DNA of 64,000 bases from Cryptomeria japonica (lineage: Eukaryota; Streptophyta; Pinopsida; Cupressales; Cupressaceae). The stretch lies in assembly GCF_030272615.1 (NCBI RefSeq), contig NC_081405.1, positions 153,281,113-153,345,112 on the forward strand. Reading direction: 5' to 3'. The position numbers were made by a program, and so were the translations under genes. This document shows, piece by piece, positions 45,966 to 57,760 of the stretch; within the stretch, counting starts at the first letter, position 1, and every line of letters begins with the position of its first letter. Under the pieces are notes generated by a model. The model did no database searches. It worked only from the letters and a program-made list of their open reading frames with translations, and was not told the origin of the DNA.

Positions 45966-47987
45966 GAGCACTTTATCATTCTTCAGTCTTGAGAGCATTT
46001 CCCGAAGACATGGATGTTGATACCCCACCTTAGCCAGGCAGAGCGAGACCACATTAGCAGGTGTGGTTTATCTTCCCTTCTTGACATGCCCCGGTCTTTG
46101 ATAAATCAGGGATTACTGACAGCTTTAGCAGAGTGCTGGCATAGCGAGCATAATACTTTTCATTTGCCAACGGGAGAGATAAATGTGACACACGAAGATG
46201 TCTACCAGATTTTGCACATCCCTGTGATGGGCAATCTAGTATATTATGATCTTAGCGAGTGGGGTGGGACAGATGCACTTTGTTGAGTGTTTGAGGATGA
46301 TGAGATAGGTGGATACAATATTGCATGGCAGGAGATGCTAGAGCTAGGATATGCCACATTACTAACTATGCTTACAGGATTTATTGGAGGTTTCCTTTGT
46401 CCTGATCACAAGTCAAAGGGATTATCTATTGGATGGGGTCATCTGCTTGAGCAGATGGTGATAGAGGGGACCCTATTTGCATGGGGGTCATGTATGTTGG
46501 CGCACTTGTATCATGAACTGCACTGAGTTGTGTACCAGGGATCAACTGTGTTATTAGCAGGGTTGACCATGCTTCAGATATGGGCCTGGGAGCATTTACC
46601 TATCACACGACCATTGGTTGATACAGAGAGACCTGTAGGCAGGCCTTATGCTGATGGGTATCCCGGTATCATTGTCTAGCAAAAGCTGGGAAAATTGGAG
46701 TACTGGCGATGGACCTTGGATGATCTGGATACTATGATATGGAGGCCATAAAGGGATTGCGAGATTTGGCTCAAGGATGCATTGGAGATACCATATATAT
46801 TCATGATGCGATATCTGATTGGATCGACACCCTAGGTCATCGAGCGATTCCTTTGTATGAGGGTGTTGAGATAGTATGGCAGGATACAAGGGATACCATA
46901 GGGTATAGCTCATTATGCTCACCGAAGATTGGATGTGGCTACTTTGTGCCGAGTATACATCATTGGGGCCACTTGATTGGGATTATCTTCCAGGTGTGAT
47001 GGATAGTGGGATGACACATGAGTACGTCGTGCATTGTATTGTACACATGTTTCCAAGGCTGACACATCCGGATGAGCCAGAGCCAGTCTTAGATGAGGAT
47101 GATGAGAGGCTATGACGTAGAGCTCCTAGACGACGGAGGGATGGTGGGGGGCAGAGGTGGAGGTAGAGATGATAGCAGAGATGGAGATGGATATGGAGGA
47201 GATCAGGAGATCATGGTGCTAGAGATGATGATGGAGGGGATGATGATGGGGGGATGGGGGAGATGGTCGAGCAATGGTAGTGGCAGCGGTAGGCACACCA
47301 GGAGCTAGCAGTTCTAGATCTATCAAAGATGTATATACAGATTGGATGGCTCAGATAGTCAAATGCAGGAGATCAGGTCTAGGGGATCAAGGGCATCAAG
47401 TTCCAAAGTAGGAGTTTCCCCCGGTTGAGCAGGTAACTATGACAATATCATGGGCTTAGCAGCCACAGGTAGAGGCACCTCGATGGATCCTCATTAGGAT
47501 GTCATCTCATCAGCAACAGGCTCAGATTATGGATTTACAGGTTTGGTTTTAGCAGCTAGAGAGTCAACTAGTAGAGAGGGACTTTCAGATGGCCCAGCTA
47601 GAGACTTAGATGGCTTCTCTCCTAGTCGAGAGAGATGCAACTAGGGATAGGTGTTGGCAGGTCGAGGCATAGGTACAGTTGTCAGGAGAGTCTATTTTAG
47701 GGAAGACTTCCCTAAAGATGATGTGACAAGGGATCCGAGAGGCTGAGTATTATAGGACCTTATATTTTATTGTTGTTCATCTTGATCAAAGGGCTCCAGG
47801 ATTTTCACAATTGAGTAGGAGGTTGAGACATAGCCAAACTGAGAGTCAAGGAGTGATAAGGCCACTTCAAAGAGCTCCCCCATGTGGGGACTCAGGTACA
47901 GGGGTACTAGCTGGTGTTACTCTACCTGTCGCATCAGGACAGAGTTTCGCTCCACGTCTTAGAGGTCGCACTGATATGGGATATTGA
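45966..47987 (+). pseudogene. Antisense PMD gene of GyC
   Basis: Aligns with the GyA PMD from its first exon 2 codon. Motifs: LTALAECWHSEHNTFHLPTG, VTHEDVYQILHIP, GGFLCPD, LAHLYHELH, YWRWTLDDLDTMIWRP, RYLIGSTP and YGRIQGIP. The end is an acidic Gly/Arg/Asp-rich stretch, a Gln-rich region and EAEYYRTLYFIVVHLDQRA before TGA at 47,985. Stops: TGA at 45,990, 46,284 and 46,524; TAG at 46,677, 46,833, 46,872 and 46,899; TAA at 46,749. The frame changes near 46,910, where WDYLPGVMDSGMTHEYVVH picks up in the next frame, and again later. Inactive, same family as GyA PMD. Confidence 0.8.
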
Positions 47988-49539
47988 TCCATTTATGTAC
48001 ACACCTTTTTGTGATGAGATATTGATGATTCTTGTGATGTATATTTGTGGTGTATCTCATATATTTTGTGATATCATTGTACCTTGGATATTGATCTTGT
48101 TTTGATGATATGATATGCAGTCGATCTTATTCACTCTAAATGACCTATGAGATGATGGATGCATTCTATTTGATATATCATTATGTTGTGTAGCTACTTT
48201 CATGATGTATGTGTGATGTATGCTTTAATTTCTATATGCTTATGAATTCTATATGATGGATACATGATGATGTAGTATTTACATGATGTATGCAAATGCA
48301 AATATGTATGGTGATGTTTATAATTGCTATGTGATGCATGTGCAATGCAATGCTTTCTATGTTTATGATATTTTTATAATTTTCTCATGCATGTTAATAT
48401 GAGATGGATGCAATGCAATGTAATGGTGCTATTTTATATGATTTGAGATTAGATAAATGCCATGCAATGATCTTACTAAATGAATGAATGATTTGATGTT
48501 TTGAGTGATGCCTTGGTATGTAATGATTACATGAGATGAACTATCTTATCATGCAAAATGAATGATATGATTATTTTTGTTATTGTCCAATGTACTCAAT
48601 CACGTAATAAGAGAGATAACACCATGTTAGTCTTTGCCCTTGGAAAATATGAGCATTGTGATCCCATGCAGAATGAAATGCAAATCTACTTTAAAATACA
48701 AATGCAAAAAAAAGAAATGCAATGCAGTGATTGGACTGGTCATGGAGTCATTGCTTTGTTTCATCATTGAGCCTTTAAAATGTGGGAAGTGAGTGCAAAC
48801 ATAAATGGTATAATTTAACCATGATGACCTAAGCACTACTTTCCTGGGTTTTGATATTGCAAGTTAGCACAAGCGTCGAGGTATAATTGAACCAAGATGA
48901 CCTTACTGTTTCTTGCGTAAAATAGGCAGTATTAACCATTTCTATATGCAAGTCCAAAATATCTTCCATGATGCTCCGATGATCATGTCCTGAGATAAAT
49001 TTTCACATATGAATGATTAAATTATAGATAGTAGACAAGAAAAAAATCATGTTCCTTCCTCATTCCTCTGGTCAAAGACATCTTGGAGTTACTCAGAAAT
49101 CATGATAGAGAAAATCAAAATAAAATAGTTGAACCATTATTGCCAAAGTGCTAAAATCACGAGATATATCATCCATTGATATGTGTTTTGTCATGTTTAG
49201 ATTGATATATGATATTTAATGGTTGACAATGTGGTCTTATATTCAATGTTGGGTGTATCTCAATTTTTCACTTAACAAGTGTTGATTGACTGTTGTTCTA
49301 CCTATTTGATTAAGCTCAAAATTATCAAAACTTTTTGCCCCTAGCCAGGTTCAAGATTTTGCCCCTAGCCTAGAAACAAAACTTTATTATGATATAGTCA
49401 ATGATCCAAACCATGACGAGAAATCACCTAGGATGCATGCGTATGTACAAAGGCTTTATGATGGATATGAATAGTGTTGAAGGAAAAGAATGCAAGTGGA
49501 AGGATGCATGAACCAATAGATGGAAGAGCTAGCTAACAG
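47988..49539 (+). other. PMD 3' tail and spacer in GyC
   Basis: No gene. 48,110-48,540 is dense in ATGCAATGCAATG and GATGTATG words, ending near TACTCAATCACGTAATA. The rest is A+T-rich, with ATTTTGCCCCTAGCC repeated at about 49,336 and 49,358. These are not followed by an LTR start. Confidence 0.45.
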
Positions 49540-49736
49540 ATAGCGCCTGCTTGCCAGGTTTTCACCATCTATTTTTATTGCACTTTTTCTCATATTTGAT
49601 TTTTTATTTTATTTTTTCATTGTTTTTCACTGTTTTTGTATTTTCTGCTTTTTTGTTGTTTTTGGATTTTATGTTTTTTCACTATTTTTGAATTTTTCTG
49701 CTTTTTCATTGTTTTTGGATTTTTCAGACATAAAAC
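49540..49736 (-). other. Post-integrase conserved motif and T-rich block
   Basis: GCCAGGTTTTCACCA near 49,552, then about 170 bases dominated by T with TTTTTCATTGTTTTT-type repeats, ending at the integrase stop. Same layout as in GyA and GyB. Confidence 0.6.
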
Positions 49737-51010
49737 TTCTTCAGATGCATGCTATTGATGGGTTCCTCAAGCTGATCCCTGTCTTGTGTTGATAGTTGAT
49801 ATGCTTCTGACCTAAATATTGTTGTGACCACAAACGGACCTAACCAATTTGGTTCAAATTTTCCTTTCTTTTCTCGATCTGACTGATTTCATGGATTTTC
49901 CTTTAGTACTAGTTCTCCAACTTGAAAGATTCATGGCTTGACCTTATGATTATATATTCAGCATATTCTTTGTTGATATACCTTTAAATGATCGAAGGCA
50001 TTTTGTCTTCATTCATGGATCAATTCTAACTCCTGCAGTCTAGATACTCATTGTTCTTCATCTGTAATAGGACCTTTTAGTGATACACGTAGAGAGGGTA
50101 TCTCTACTTTGATTGGCAATATGGCTTTTGATCCATATACAAGAGAGAAAGGTGTGGCACCCATCGGTGTGCGGATACTGGTGTAGTAGGCCCAAAGAGA
50201 AGGGTTTAGTTGAATATGCCAATCTTTCCCAACATCGTTCACTGTCTTTTTAAGGATTTTTCATAATAGTTTTGTTAGATGCTTCTTCCTGCCCATTCCC
50301 CTGTGGATGATAGGGTGTGGAGAATCTATGTTGGATCTTGAACTTCTCACATAGCTCTTGTACATTTTGTTTTTTGAATGGTTGCCCATTATCAGTGATA
50401 ATGGTCATTGGTATTCCATAGCAACAGATGATGTAGTTCAAGATAAATGCAACAATTTGTTTTCCTATGAAATTTGTGAGAGGTACTACCTTGATCCATT
50501 TTGTGAAATATTTTGTAGCTACAAGGATGAATTTGTGACCATTAGATGAAGAAGGATTTATTTTTCCTACTAGATTAAAACCCCATTGACAGAAAGGCCA
50601 AGATGTTGCCAAAGCATGAAGTTCTTGTGTCGGTGCATGAATCAAATTCCCATGGATCTGACATTGTTTGCATGTTCTACCTATCTGAAAAGAATCTTGT
50701 TCCATAGTCGGCAAAGAATAGCCCAAGTGTATAAGTTTTTTCGAAAGGGTAAGACCACTTTAATGAGTTCCACAAATGTCGTTATGGACTTCATTTAAGG
50801 CCTTCTCAGATTCTTCTTGTTCGAGACATCTTAAAAGAGTACCATCTAGACCTTGTTTAAATAGGGTATCCGCGACAAGAGTATAATGGGAGGATTGGTG
50901 AATAAAGTTTCTCTTTTGATTTTTTGATAAGTCAGGAGGTAAGATGTTATCTTTCAGGTATGTGTAATTTTGGCCATAGCGGGAGGAATCATGTCCAATA
51001 AGTTGACAAA
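49737..51010 (-). pseudogene. GyC integrase
   Basis: Zinc finger remnant EVHNDICGTH then CKQCQIHGN. Core: WGFNLVGKINPSSSNGHKF, where the first catalytic Asp is Asn (codon 50,574-50,576); IITDNGQPFKK has the second Asp; NGQEEASNK holds the Glu. The C-terminal module ends EEPINSMHLKKFYV and TGA. The tail has Gln (SEAYQLST) where GyA and GyB have TAG. Stops and frame changes near 50,245 and 50,763. Inactive by the Asp change alone. Confidence 0.88.
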
Positions 51011-52760
51011 TGGTTTACGAATCAAGACAATTATGAGAAGGGTAAAACAACTCTTCAACCAAGAATTCATAACGCTCTTGATTTTCCTGTGTTTGTAATA
51101 GAGAAGCATGTGTTGCCATGGCATCTGCTACTTTCTTATCATTTCTTGGAATTTGTTCAAAAGTGATTTCAGCAAAATATTTCTTGAAATCATCCACCAT
51201 CTTTTTGTAAGGCATGTGTTTGTCATCTTTTGTTTGATAGTCATCATTGATTTGATTGATGACAAGCTGAGATCTCCAAAGACCTAAAGTTGTGTAATGT
51301 TCCATTCTACAACCATTTTGATACCTATAACCAAAGCTTCATATTTTGTCGTGTTGTTGGTGCATGGGAAGCTTAATTTGTATGCTTTCGGAATTGTATG
51401 GCCTTGTGGTGTGATGAATAGAATACCTGCTCCTGATCCTTATTGTGTATATGAACCATCAAAGTATAATTTCCATGTTTTTGTGGTGACTATTAGGATA
51501 TTAGCATTGGGAAATTCAATTTGCAAAGGATGATCATCTTGAAGCGGTGCCTCAGCTAGTTGGTCTGCAATGACTTGTCCCTTGATAGCTTTTCTGTCTA
51601 CATACTTAACATCAAACTCACTTCGGATCATGATCCATTTTTCTAGTCGTCCTGTCAATGTTGCCTTGCTGAGCAAATACTTCAATGGATCAATTTTAGC
51701 TATCAACTTGATGGAGTGAGATAATAGATAGTGTCTTAATTTTTGAGAAGCAAAAACTACCACCAAGCATACTTTTTCTATTGGGGAATAGTTGAGCTCG
51801 CATCCCACTAGTGTTTTGCTAATGTAGTAGATGGCCTACTCTTTTCCTTCATTATCCTATTGTGCGAGCAAAACTCCTAATGATACTTCAGTGGTCGATA
51901 CATAGAGCAATAATGGATTGTCTAGAATTGGTGACATTAGAACGGGTGGTTGCATGAGATATGCCTTGATCTTGTTGAATGCATCCTCACATTGATGGTC
52001 CCACTTGAAATGAACAATTTTATGTAATAGATGAGTAAATGGTTGAAATTTATCTTCTAGTTGAGCAACAAATCTTCTGATTGACTGGATTCTTCCTTGT
52101 AGTGATCTAAGTTGACTTATATTCTTGGGAGATGTCATTTCCATGATTGCTTTGACCTTAGCTGGATCTACTTCGATACCTCTAGCTGAAATAAGGTATC
52201 CCAATAGCTTTCCTAAAGTGACACCAAAGGCACATTTCTTAGGATTTAGTTGTATCTTGTACTGTTCTAGCCGGTCAAAGATCTTTTCCAGTATCTCTAT
52301 ATGTTATTCTCTGTTGTATAATTTTTCCAAGATGTCATCCACATAGTCTTCCATGAATATATACATCATGTCATGGAATATCATTGTCATAGCTCTCTGA
52401 TATGTGGCACCTGCATTCTTTAGTCCAAAAGGAATGACGTTCCAGCAAAAAGTACCCCACGGACATGTGAAAGGTGTCTTTTCTTGATCTTTAGGTGTTA
52501 TTTTAATCTGATTGTATTTGGAGAAACCATCCATTAGAGAAAGCATGGAGTGTCCAGTTGTTAAATCTACAATGATGTCAATGTTAGGCAAAGGAAAGTC
52601 ATCCTTTGGACATGCATTATTAAGATCTCTGAAGTCTGTGCATACTCTGATACTTTTGTTTGGCTTTGAAATAGGAACGATGTTTGATACTCATTGAGGA
52701 TATGCTATAGGTCTGATGAATCCTACATCCAGTAATTTTTTTAGTTCTACTTTAACTAGG
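51011..52760 (-). pseudogene. GyC reverse transcriptase and two RNases H
   Basis: RT keeps MPNIDIIVDLTTG, GFSKYNQIKI, LKNAGATYQRAM and an intact MEDYVDDILEKL active site, then NPKKCAFGVTLGKLLGYLIS. Native RNase H: YSPIEKVCLVVVFASQKLRH and VKYVDRKAIKGQVIADQL. Second, Tat-type RNase H: WKLYFDGSYTQ, a TAA stop, then GSGAGILFITPQG; in TNNTTKYEAL the Glu seen in GyB is Lys (codon 51,345-51,347). Ends PRNDKKVADAMATHASL. The RT is better preserved than in GyB but is broken by stops near 52,320. Confidence 0.9.
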
Positions 52761-53460
52761 AGAGCAATATGTGGATGCATCTTTCTTAATTTTTGTTTGA
52801 CTGGTTTGGCTCTTGGATTGACATTTAAGTGATGCATAATAAGCTCTAGATCCAATCCTGGCATGTCTGCATATGACTAGGAAAAATTGATTTGCCATCG
52901 CTTAAAGAATTCCATATATTCTTTCCTTTCTTCTTCTGACGGAGAAGTCGATGGATGTAGGATCTTTGGTTGCTCTGTTGTCCCAATGTTAACTGCTTAT
53001 GTTGGTTTGATCAAAATTGATGACCTTTCTTGATAGTACTCAGGTAAAGTGTCAAATCTCCCATCTTCTGGTGCCTTGAGGAGGTTTTCATCGTTAGATG
53101 TGTCCTTTCTTTTTACTTTTTCCTGATCTAATGTTGCCAAGAAATGGTTTTCAGCATTAGACTTGATATTATTTTCTTTATTTTCCCTTTTGTGACTAGG
53201 AGATTTGGCACCCACTTGACTGGAAGATGTGTTGCTGAAATTCCTGGTGGAAGTTATGGGTTCGATTGCATTAAGATGTATGCATATGGCATGGTCATTC
53301 GGAAAGGTATCAATGGCATTATGTCCTTCATTTTCCCAATCAATAAGTTCGGGGTGGATTAGAGGTAAGGGGTCATCAGGTTGAGATGTTTCAAGAGTAT
53401 TTAGGGTAGTGATTGAGTTATCAAAGTTTTCAATATATATGTCAATGTCTAGAACGGTGT
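52761..53460 (-). pseudogene. GyC linker between G-patch and RT, left part
   Basis: Acidic, low-complexity, no named domain: LDIDIYIENFDNS and on to TLPEYYQERSSIL, which leads into RT. Joined to 61,630-62,180 before GyD inserted. Confidence 0.55.
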
Positions 53461-55086
53461 TGTGTGGGGGAAAAAGTGACACTAAGCAAACATGCCCTAA
53501 TCTCACTTTCAACCACACACTTGTGGAATACGAAAGAGCCTAGAGGTATCACACAATTGGCTACTTCTTTTTTTGGAAGAGAGAGCCATGGGCTACCTAT
53601 TAGGATTTCTATTCCTTTGTTGTAATTGAAAGATAAAATGATGCAAGTTCAATCCCTAACCCAAAGTGCAAGTATGAACTAATAACAAGATTGCAGAATT
53701 GAACTTAAACAATGGAAAGCTGTAAACACAAGGACAAAGCAAGAATGCAAATGTGTACCCGGAGTTAAAATCTGAGTGAAAATGTTTGGGACAGGGGCGC
53801 GGGCGCCACTGTCCTGATTCTGCCCCTGAAACTGCTCCGGAAACTGCTGTTTTTGCACTCTAGAAAAGCTGTCAAAAATGCTGAAAATGTTGTCTGTCAG
53901 GAGGACCAGGGTGCCCAGCGCCCCTGTCCTGGCAGGACCAGGGTGCTCCACGCCCCTGTCCTGGTCTTCTGGGCTGAAACTTGGTGTGTTATTCTGTCTT
54001 TGTCTGCTTCTCCCGGATCTGCAACTTGCGGCGTCGTCCGAGTCCCAAAACCTGCACTTATATCTGAAAAGGTGTGTGGGCGGCTATATAGGGTTTTGCC
54101 TTAGTCAAACCCCCGCTTTGGTGATTTCCACCTCCACGAATAGCCAAGTTGTATTGTAAAATGTATTGTGTGTGCAGACCTAGTGTGTGTGCAAGGTCCT
54201 TAAATGCAAGAAAGCAAACTAGAGCAACCTAGAAAGTAAACCCTAATTGCTTGTAAATGATAATGTAAATGCTCTAAATCAAGATGCAAAGTGATCTAAA
54301 GCATGAATAAAGGATATATTGAAGCTTATGCAAAGACATGAAAACAACATAAAATCATACCCAACCCCCAAGGGAGGAGTACAAGCCAATCTTCAGTCGG
54401 TAATCTCCTATTGTTCTTCAATGTCTTCCAAGCCCTAAATGGATGAATGAAATTGATAAATGCTTGATAGAAGGATGTTGAATGTTGTTGAAATCTTCAA
54501 AGATCTGCTCTTTCGCTACCTAGAAGGTCCCTGAAAGCCAAAATTCAGATCCCTTCAAATGAGGAAAGAGAGCTCTTATGTATGAAACCCTAGGTCGTAA
54601 ATTCATATTTTGGCCGACCTAGAGATTGAATATCCCGCCAATTTCTTGGGGTTAAGCTTTATTTTATGATTGGATCGCGCTCCTAAAATTTCGGGAAAAA
54701 TGTCCGGGACCATGTTGCACTCCGGGCGCCACGGTCCCGACAACTTTTCACCAAATTTTCAGGGCCGTCGGATATGATGATTTTAGAGAGAATCCCGAAG
54801 TTACAGGTGATTTCGAGATGTTTTGACCCCCGAAACCAAGCCCCCAAGTTTGAAATAGGATCTAATTAGGGTTTTTGATTAAATGATGTATAGGAGGAAT
54901 AAAATGAAAAGGGCACACTTTAATGAAAGGGGAGATGATAAAATAGGACCTTAGACCTAATTAATTTAATTAATTAAGTGCTAAAGGGGAAATGCAATGC
55001 AAAATGAAAAATGTGCCAAGGCGGGTGCTAAACTAGGTGTGAAATTGTACCACCCTAGCAAGTGCGTACAATTTACGACGCTCACA
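53461..55086 (-). repeat. GyD 3' LTR
   Basis: 1,626 bp, TGTGAGCGTCG in sense to CCCCCACACA. Contains two GC-rich hairpin units and a CGGGACC/GGTCCCG inverted repeat near 54,712-54,758. The short frames inside are not genes. Confidence 0.88.
53902..53961. repeat. GC-rich hairpin minisatellite, two units
   Basis: Units 53,902-53,930 and 53,934-53,961, each AGGACCAGGG...CCCCTGTCCT, nearly self-complementary. A related hairpin lies at 53,791-53,818. Confidence 0.8.
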
Positions 55087-56445
55087 AGAAGATTTTGATA
55101 TGAGATCAAAAACTAATGGAGAATAATTTGGTAAGAAAGAGGACTAAATCTCAATTCCAACACAACAAAGAGTGTGAGGATTTGAGAGTTCTCTAACACA
55201 AGATGAAGGATGTAAATGGAAACAAAATGCAAAGAGAAGAAAAGAAAGGAAAAAAAGCATGAATACACGCATTGGTGATCCATGAGAAGAATAGTGAGAG
55301 AGAAAACATGGACTTCTCGCCCCTAGATCTTGTCTAGGTGATCCATGGGAAAAAGGACATGGAAAATTAGCCCCTAGAGTCTGTCTAGGTGATCCATGTA
55401 AGGGAGGAGAGTGAGAAAGTCTAGCCTTATGCCGCTAGTTCCACTCAACCTCGTGCATGTGTGTGTAAGGGAGGTTAGAAGCATCTCATAGGAGTCTATG
55501 CCTGAGTATGCTACAACCTGTATATGTATAGTACAAAAGCATGACATCTCGCTCTAAGAGTCTGTGCTCTGGTTCCGAGAATAATCAGCTTGCAAAAAAT
55601 GGAGACATCTCGCTCTAAGAGTCTGTGCTCTGGTTCCGAGAATGACTCATTTCTCAAAAAGTGTAATGTTTTATGTCATAAGCAAAGTAGAACAAGGATA
55701 CCTACCTTCATCACAAAAGAAGATACCCCAAAAATGCAACAATGTCATAGATCCAAGCAATAGGGTTTTGCACTCTTTAAGCAAGGATAAGATAGTTGAA
55801 AAGGGACATCTTGTAGTATGTGTAAAGGAGATCCTTAGAGGAGAAGAGATCTTTGTACAAAAGATACCTATCTCTGAGAGGAACTGTCTTAGACAAATAT
55901 AACATCTTCTAGAATAAGACAAAGAAGAGAATAAGAATGCAATACTTTCTTCTTTTGCAAGGTGAAAGTGATTCTTAATGAAGGATGACGCTCCTTTTAA
56001 CCCAATTGGGAGAGTGAATTCATTATAGATGTATTTTACCAAGTGCAAAAGAGGTTGTAATCAAGGACTTACACCTCTTGTAAGAGAGAATCCTTGAACA
56101 AACAACAACAAATGCATACAAGGAATAACATCAAATAATAAAGTTCACACCATCCACGAAATAGGAAAAAAGTGGATCCTTAGATAAAAATAAGGAAAGA
56201 TCATTGCCTCGATGAGAAGGACTTACACAATCTTCTAAGGAGAGATTTGGACATAAGCAAAAGAAGAGATATATGAAATCACTCTTGTCCCCTATAGGAA
56301 CAAGAGATAACATAGAAGATTAGGCTATTATGTTGCTTCAAAAATATGATTGCACTTGAAATTGTACCATCATGAATGACAATGAGCCCCCAGTAAATGA
56401 GCTACCAATGTCACATAATGATGAGCAACATAACAGCCATTAATG
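55087..56445 (-). other. GyD interior after coding region
   Basis: No gene. Contains a 40-bp direct repeat GACATCTCGCTCTAAGAGTC at 55,543 and 55,603, and two copies of CTAGGTGATCCATG near 55,335 and 55,385. No strong PPT is seen beside the LTR. Confidence 0.55.
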
Positions 56446-57072
56446 TTATTTAAAGACATGATAGATTGAATGAGGTATTTGAATATGACATGCTAAATGC
56501 TCAACTATAAGTGAGATCAAAAACATGTATAAAATTGAGGAAGAAAAGTCACAAGAAATCTTAGAAGAGGAATGAGTGTAATTTATTAGAGCCTTGTCCC
56601 TGGGGGAAAGGACTTTATGATGAATAGGAGATAAAGATTCATAAGTGGATTTAGAAATTTGAGGGGATTCATAAAGAGATTTGTTCATCGCCAAGATTTC
56701 CTTATGAGGGGAATGAGAGTTGATAGAAGAAGAAGATGATTTAGTTGAAGTGAGATCATCATCACTACTAAATATAGCATTCACATTGAGAGATGGTCTT
56801 TTAGATGCTTTGGTACGTTTGCAGGGATTATAGCCGAGTCCAAAGGCATAATTGTGAAAATTAGTCTCTAGAGGAACTTTTATCCCTTGTTCATGAGCAC
56901 CACAACCATTTCCATGATACCCATTCTTAGCAAAAATGCGAAAACCACGACCATAACGATCAGCCATTTCAGGAAGAGAAGGAGGTTTTTCATAAGACAA
57001 AGAATCAAACTCTTCATAATTAGAGGTGTGAGGAGAAGAAGTTTGAGAAGCAGCCACAAAATTATTGCTCAT
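56446..57072 (-). pseudogene. GyD G-patch-like segment
   Basis: An open frame of 208 codons. RYGRGFRIFAKNGYHGNGCG then EQGIKVPLE and FGLGY match the G-patch pattern (aromatic-Gly, GxG, QGI, LGY) found after some retroviral and plant gypsy proteases. By family G-patches bind RNA. A Ser-rich tail follows with no named domain. Its own ATG is probably internal to a former polyprotein. Confidence 0.6.
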
Positions 57073-57204
57073 AGGTTCATGTAAGACAAATTGATCTCTA
57101 GTTTCTTCCTTCTTTTTAAGTTTAAGCTCTCTAGGAGGAACCCTATACTCACCTACAAAGGTGGGATTAAAATCAAGAGATCCCCAATCGTCTTCTGCGA
57201 GAAC

Positions 57205-57760
57205 CTACTCAGGATCAAAAGCCTTTTCATGTGTAGATTCAAGTCGAGAAGGATCTTCTTCAGGAGCTTTAGACTCATCCAAAGAATTTTGATTATCAGA
57301 GGGTGATGATTCATCCATAGGTATCTTGTTTAATGAGTCATCACTAGAAGAGGAAGGCTTAGAAGAACTCCCTTTGGAAGTAGATGTTTGCAAACAAGCC
57401 TGAAGATTAGTATCACCTATCAAGGTATATGTCTTATTGTTATAAATAAATTTAACTTGTCTATGCAATGTAGAGGGGACAGCTTGCATACTGTGAATCC
57501 AAGGTCTCCCTAATAACAAGTTGTATGTTATATTTCTCGACATAACATGGATAGGAGTAGGCAAAGTAACAGGTCCCACTATGACGGGTAAGGTGATAAT
57601 ACCTAATGAAGACTTAGCCACATTATCAAAGCCTCGAATGGGATGAGAGTCAGGCTCAATAAGGGATGTATCCACATTCATCTTATGCAATAGATTAATG
57701 CTACACACATTAAGGCCAGAGCCATTATCTACCAGTGTTCATCTTATAGCAGTGTCATTT
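57205..57760 (-). pseudogene. GyD retropepsin
   Basis: LVDNGSGLNVCSINLL keeps Asp-Asn-Gly-Ser; NITYNLLLGRPWIHSMQAVPS is the second block. A TGA at 57,739-57,741 just before the active site separates it from the upstream frame (a CG-type change from CGA would give it). A Ser-rich and acidic tail follows. Confidence 0.8.

Noticed and set aside
49330-49375. ATTTTGCCCCTAGCC repeats as the GyC PPT.
   Set aside because: No TG-start LTR sequence follows, and they lie between integrase and PMD, not beyond PMD.
53853-54159. Frames repeated in both GyD LTRs (also 60,361-60,703).
   Set aside because: They arise from the GC-rich minisatellite in the LTR and differ between copies by indels.
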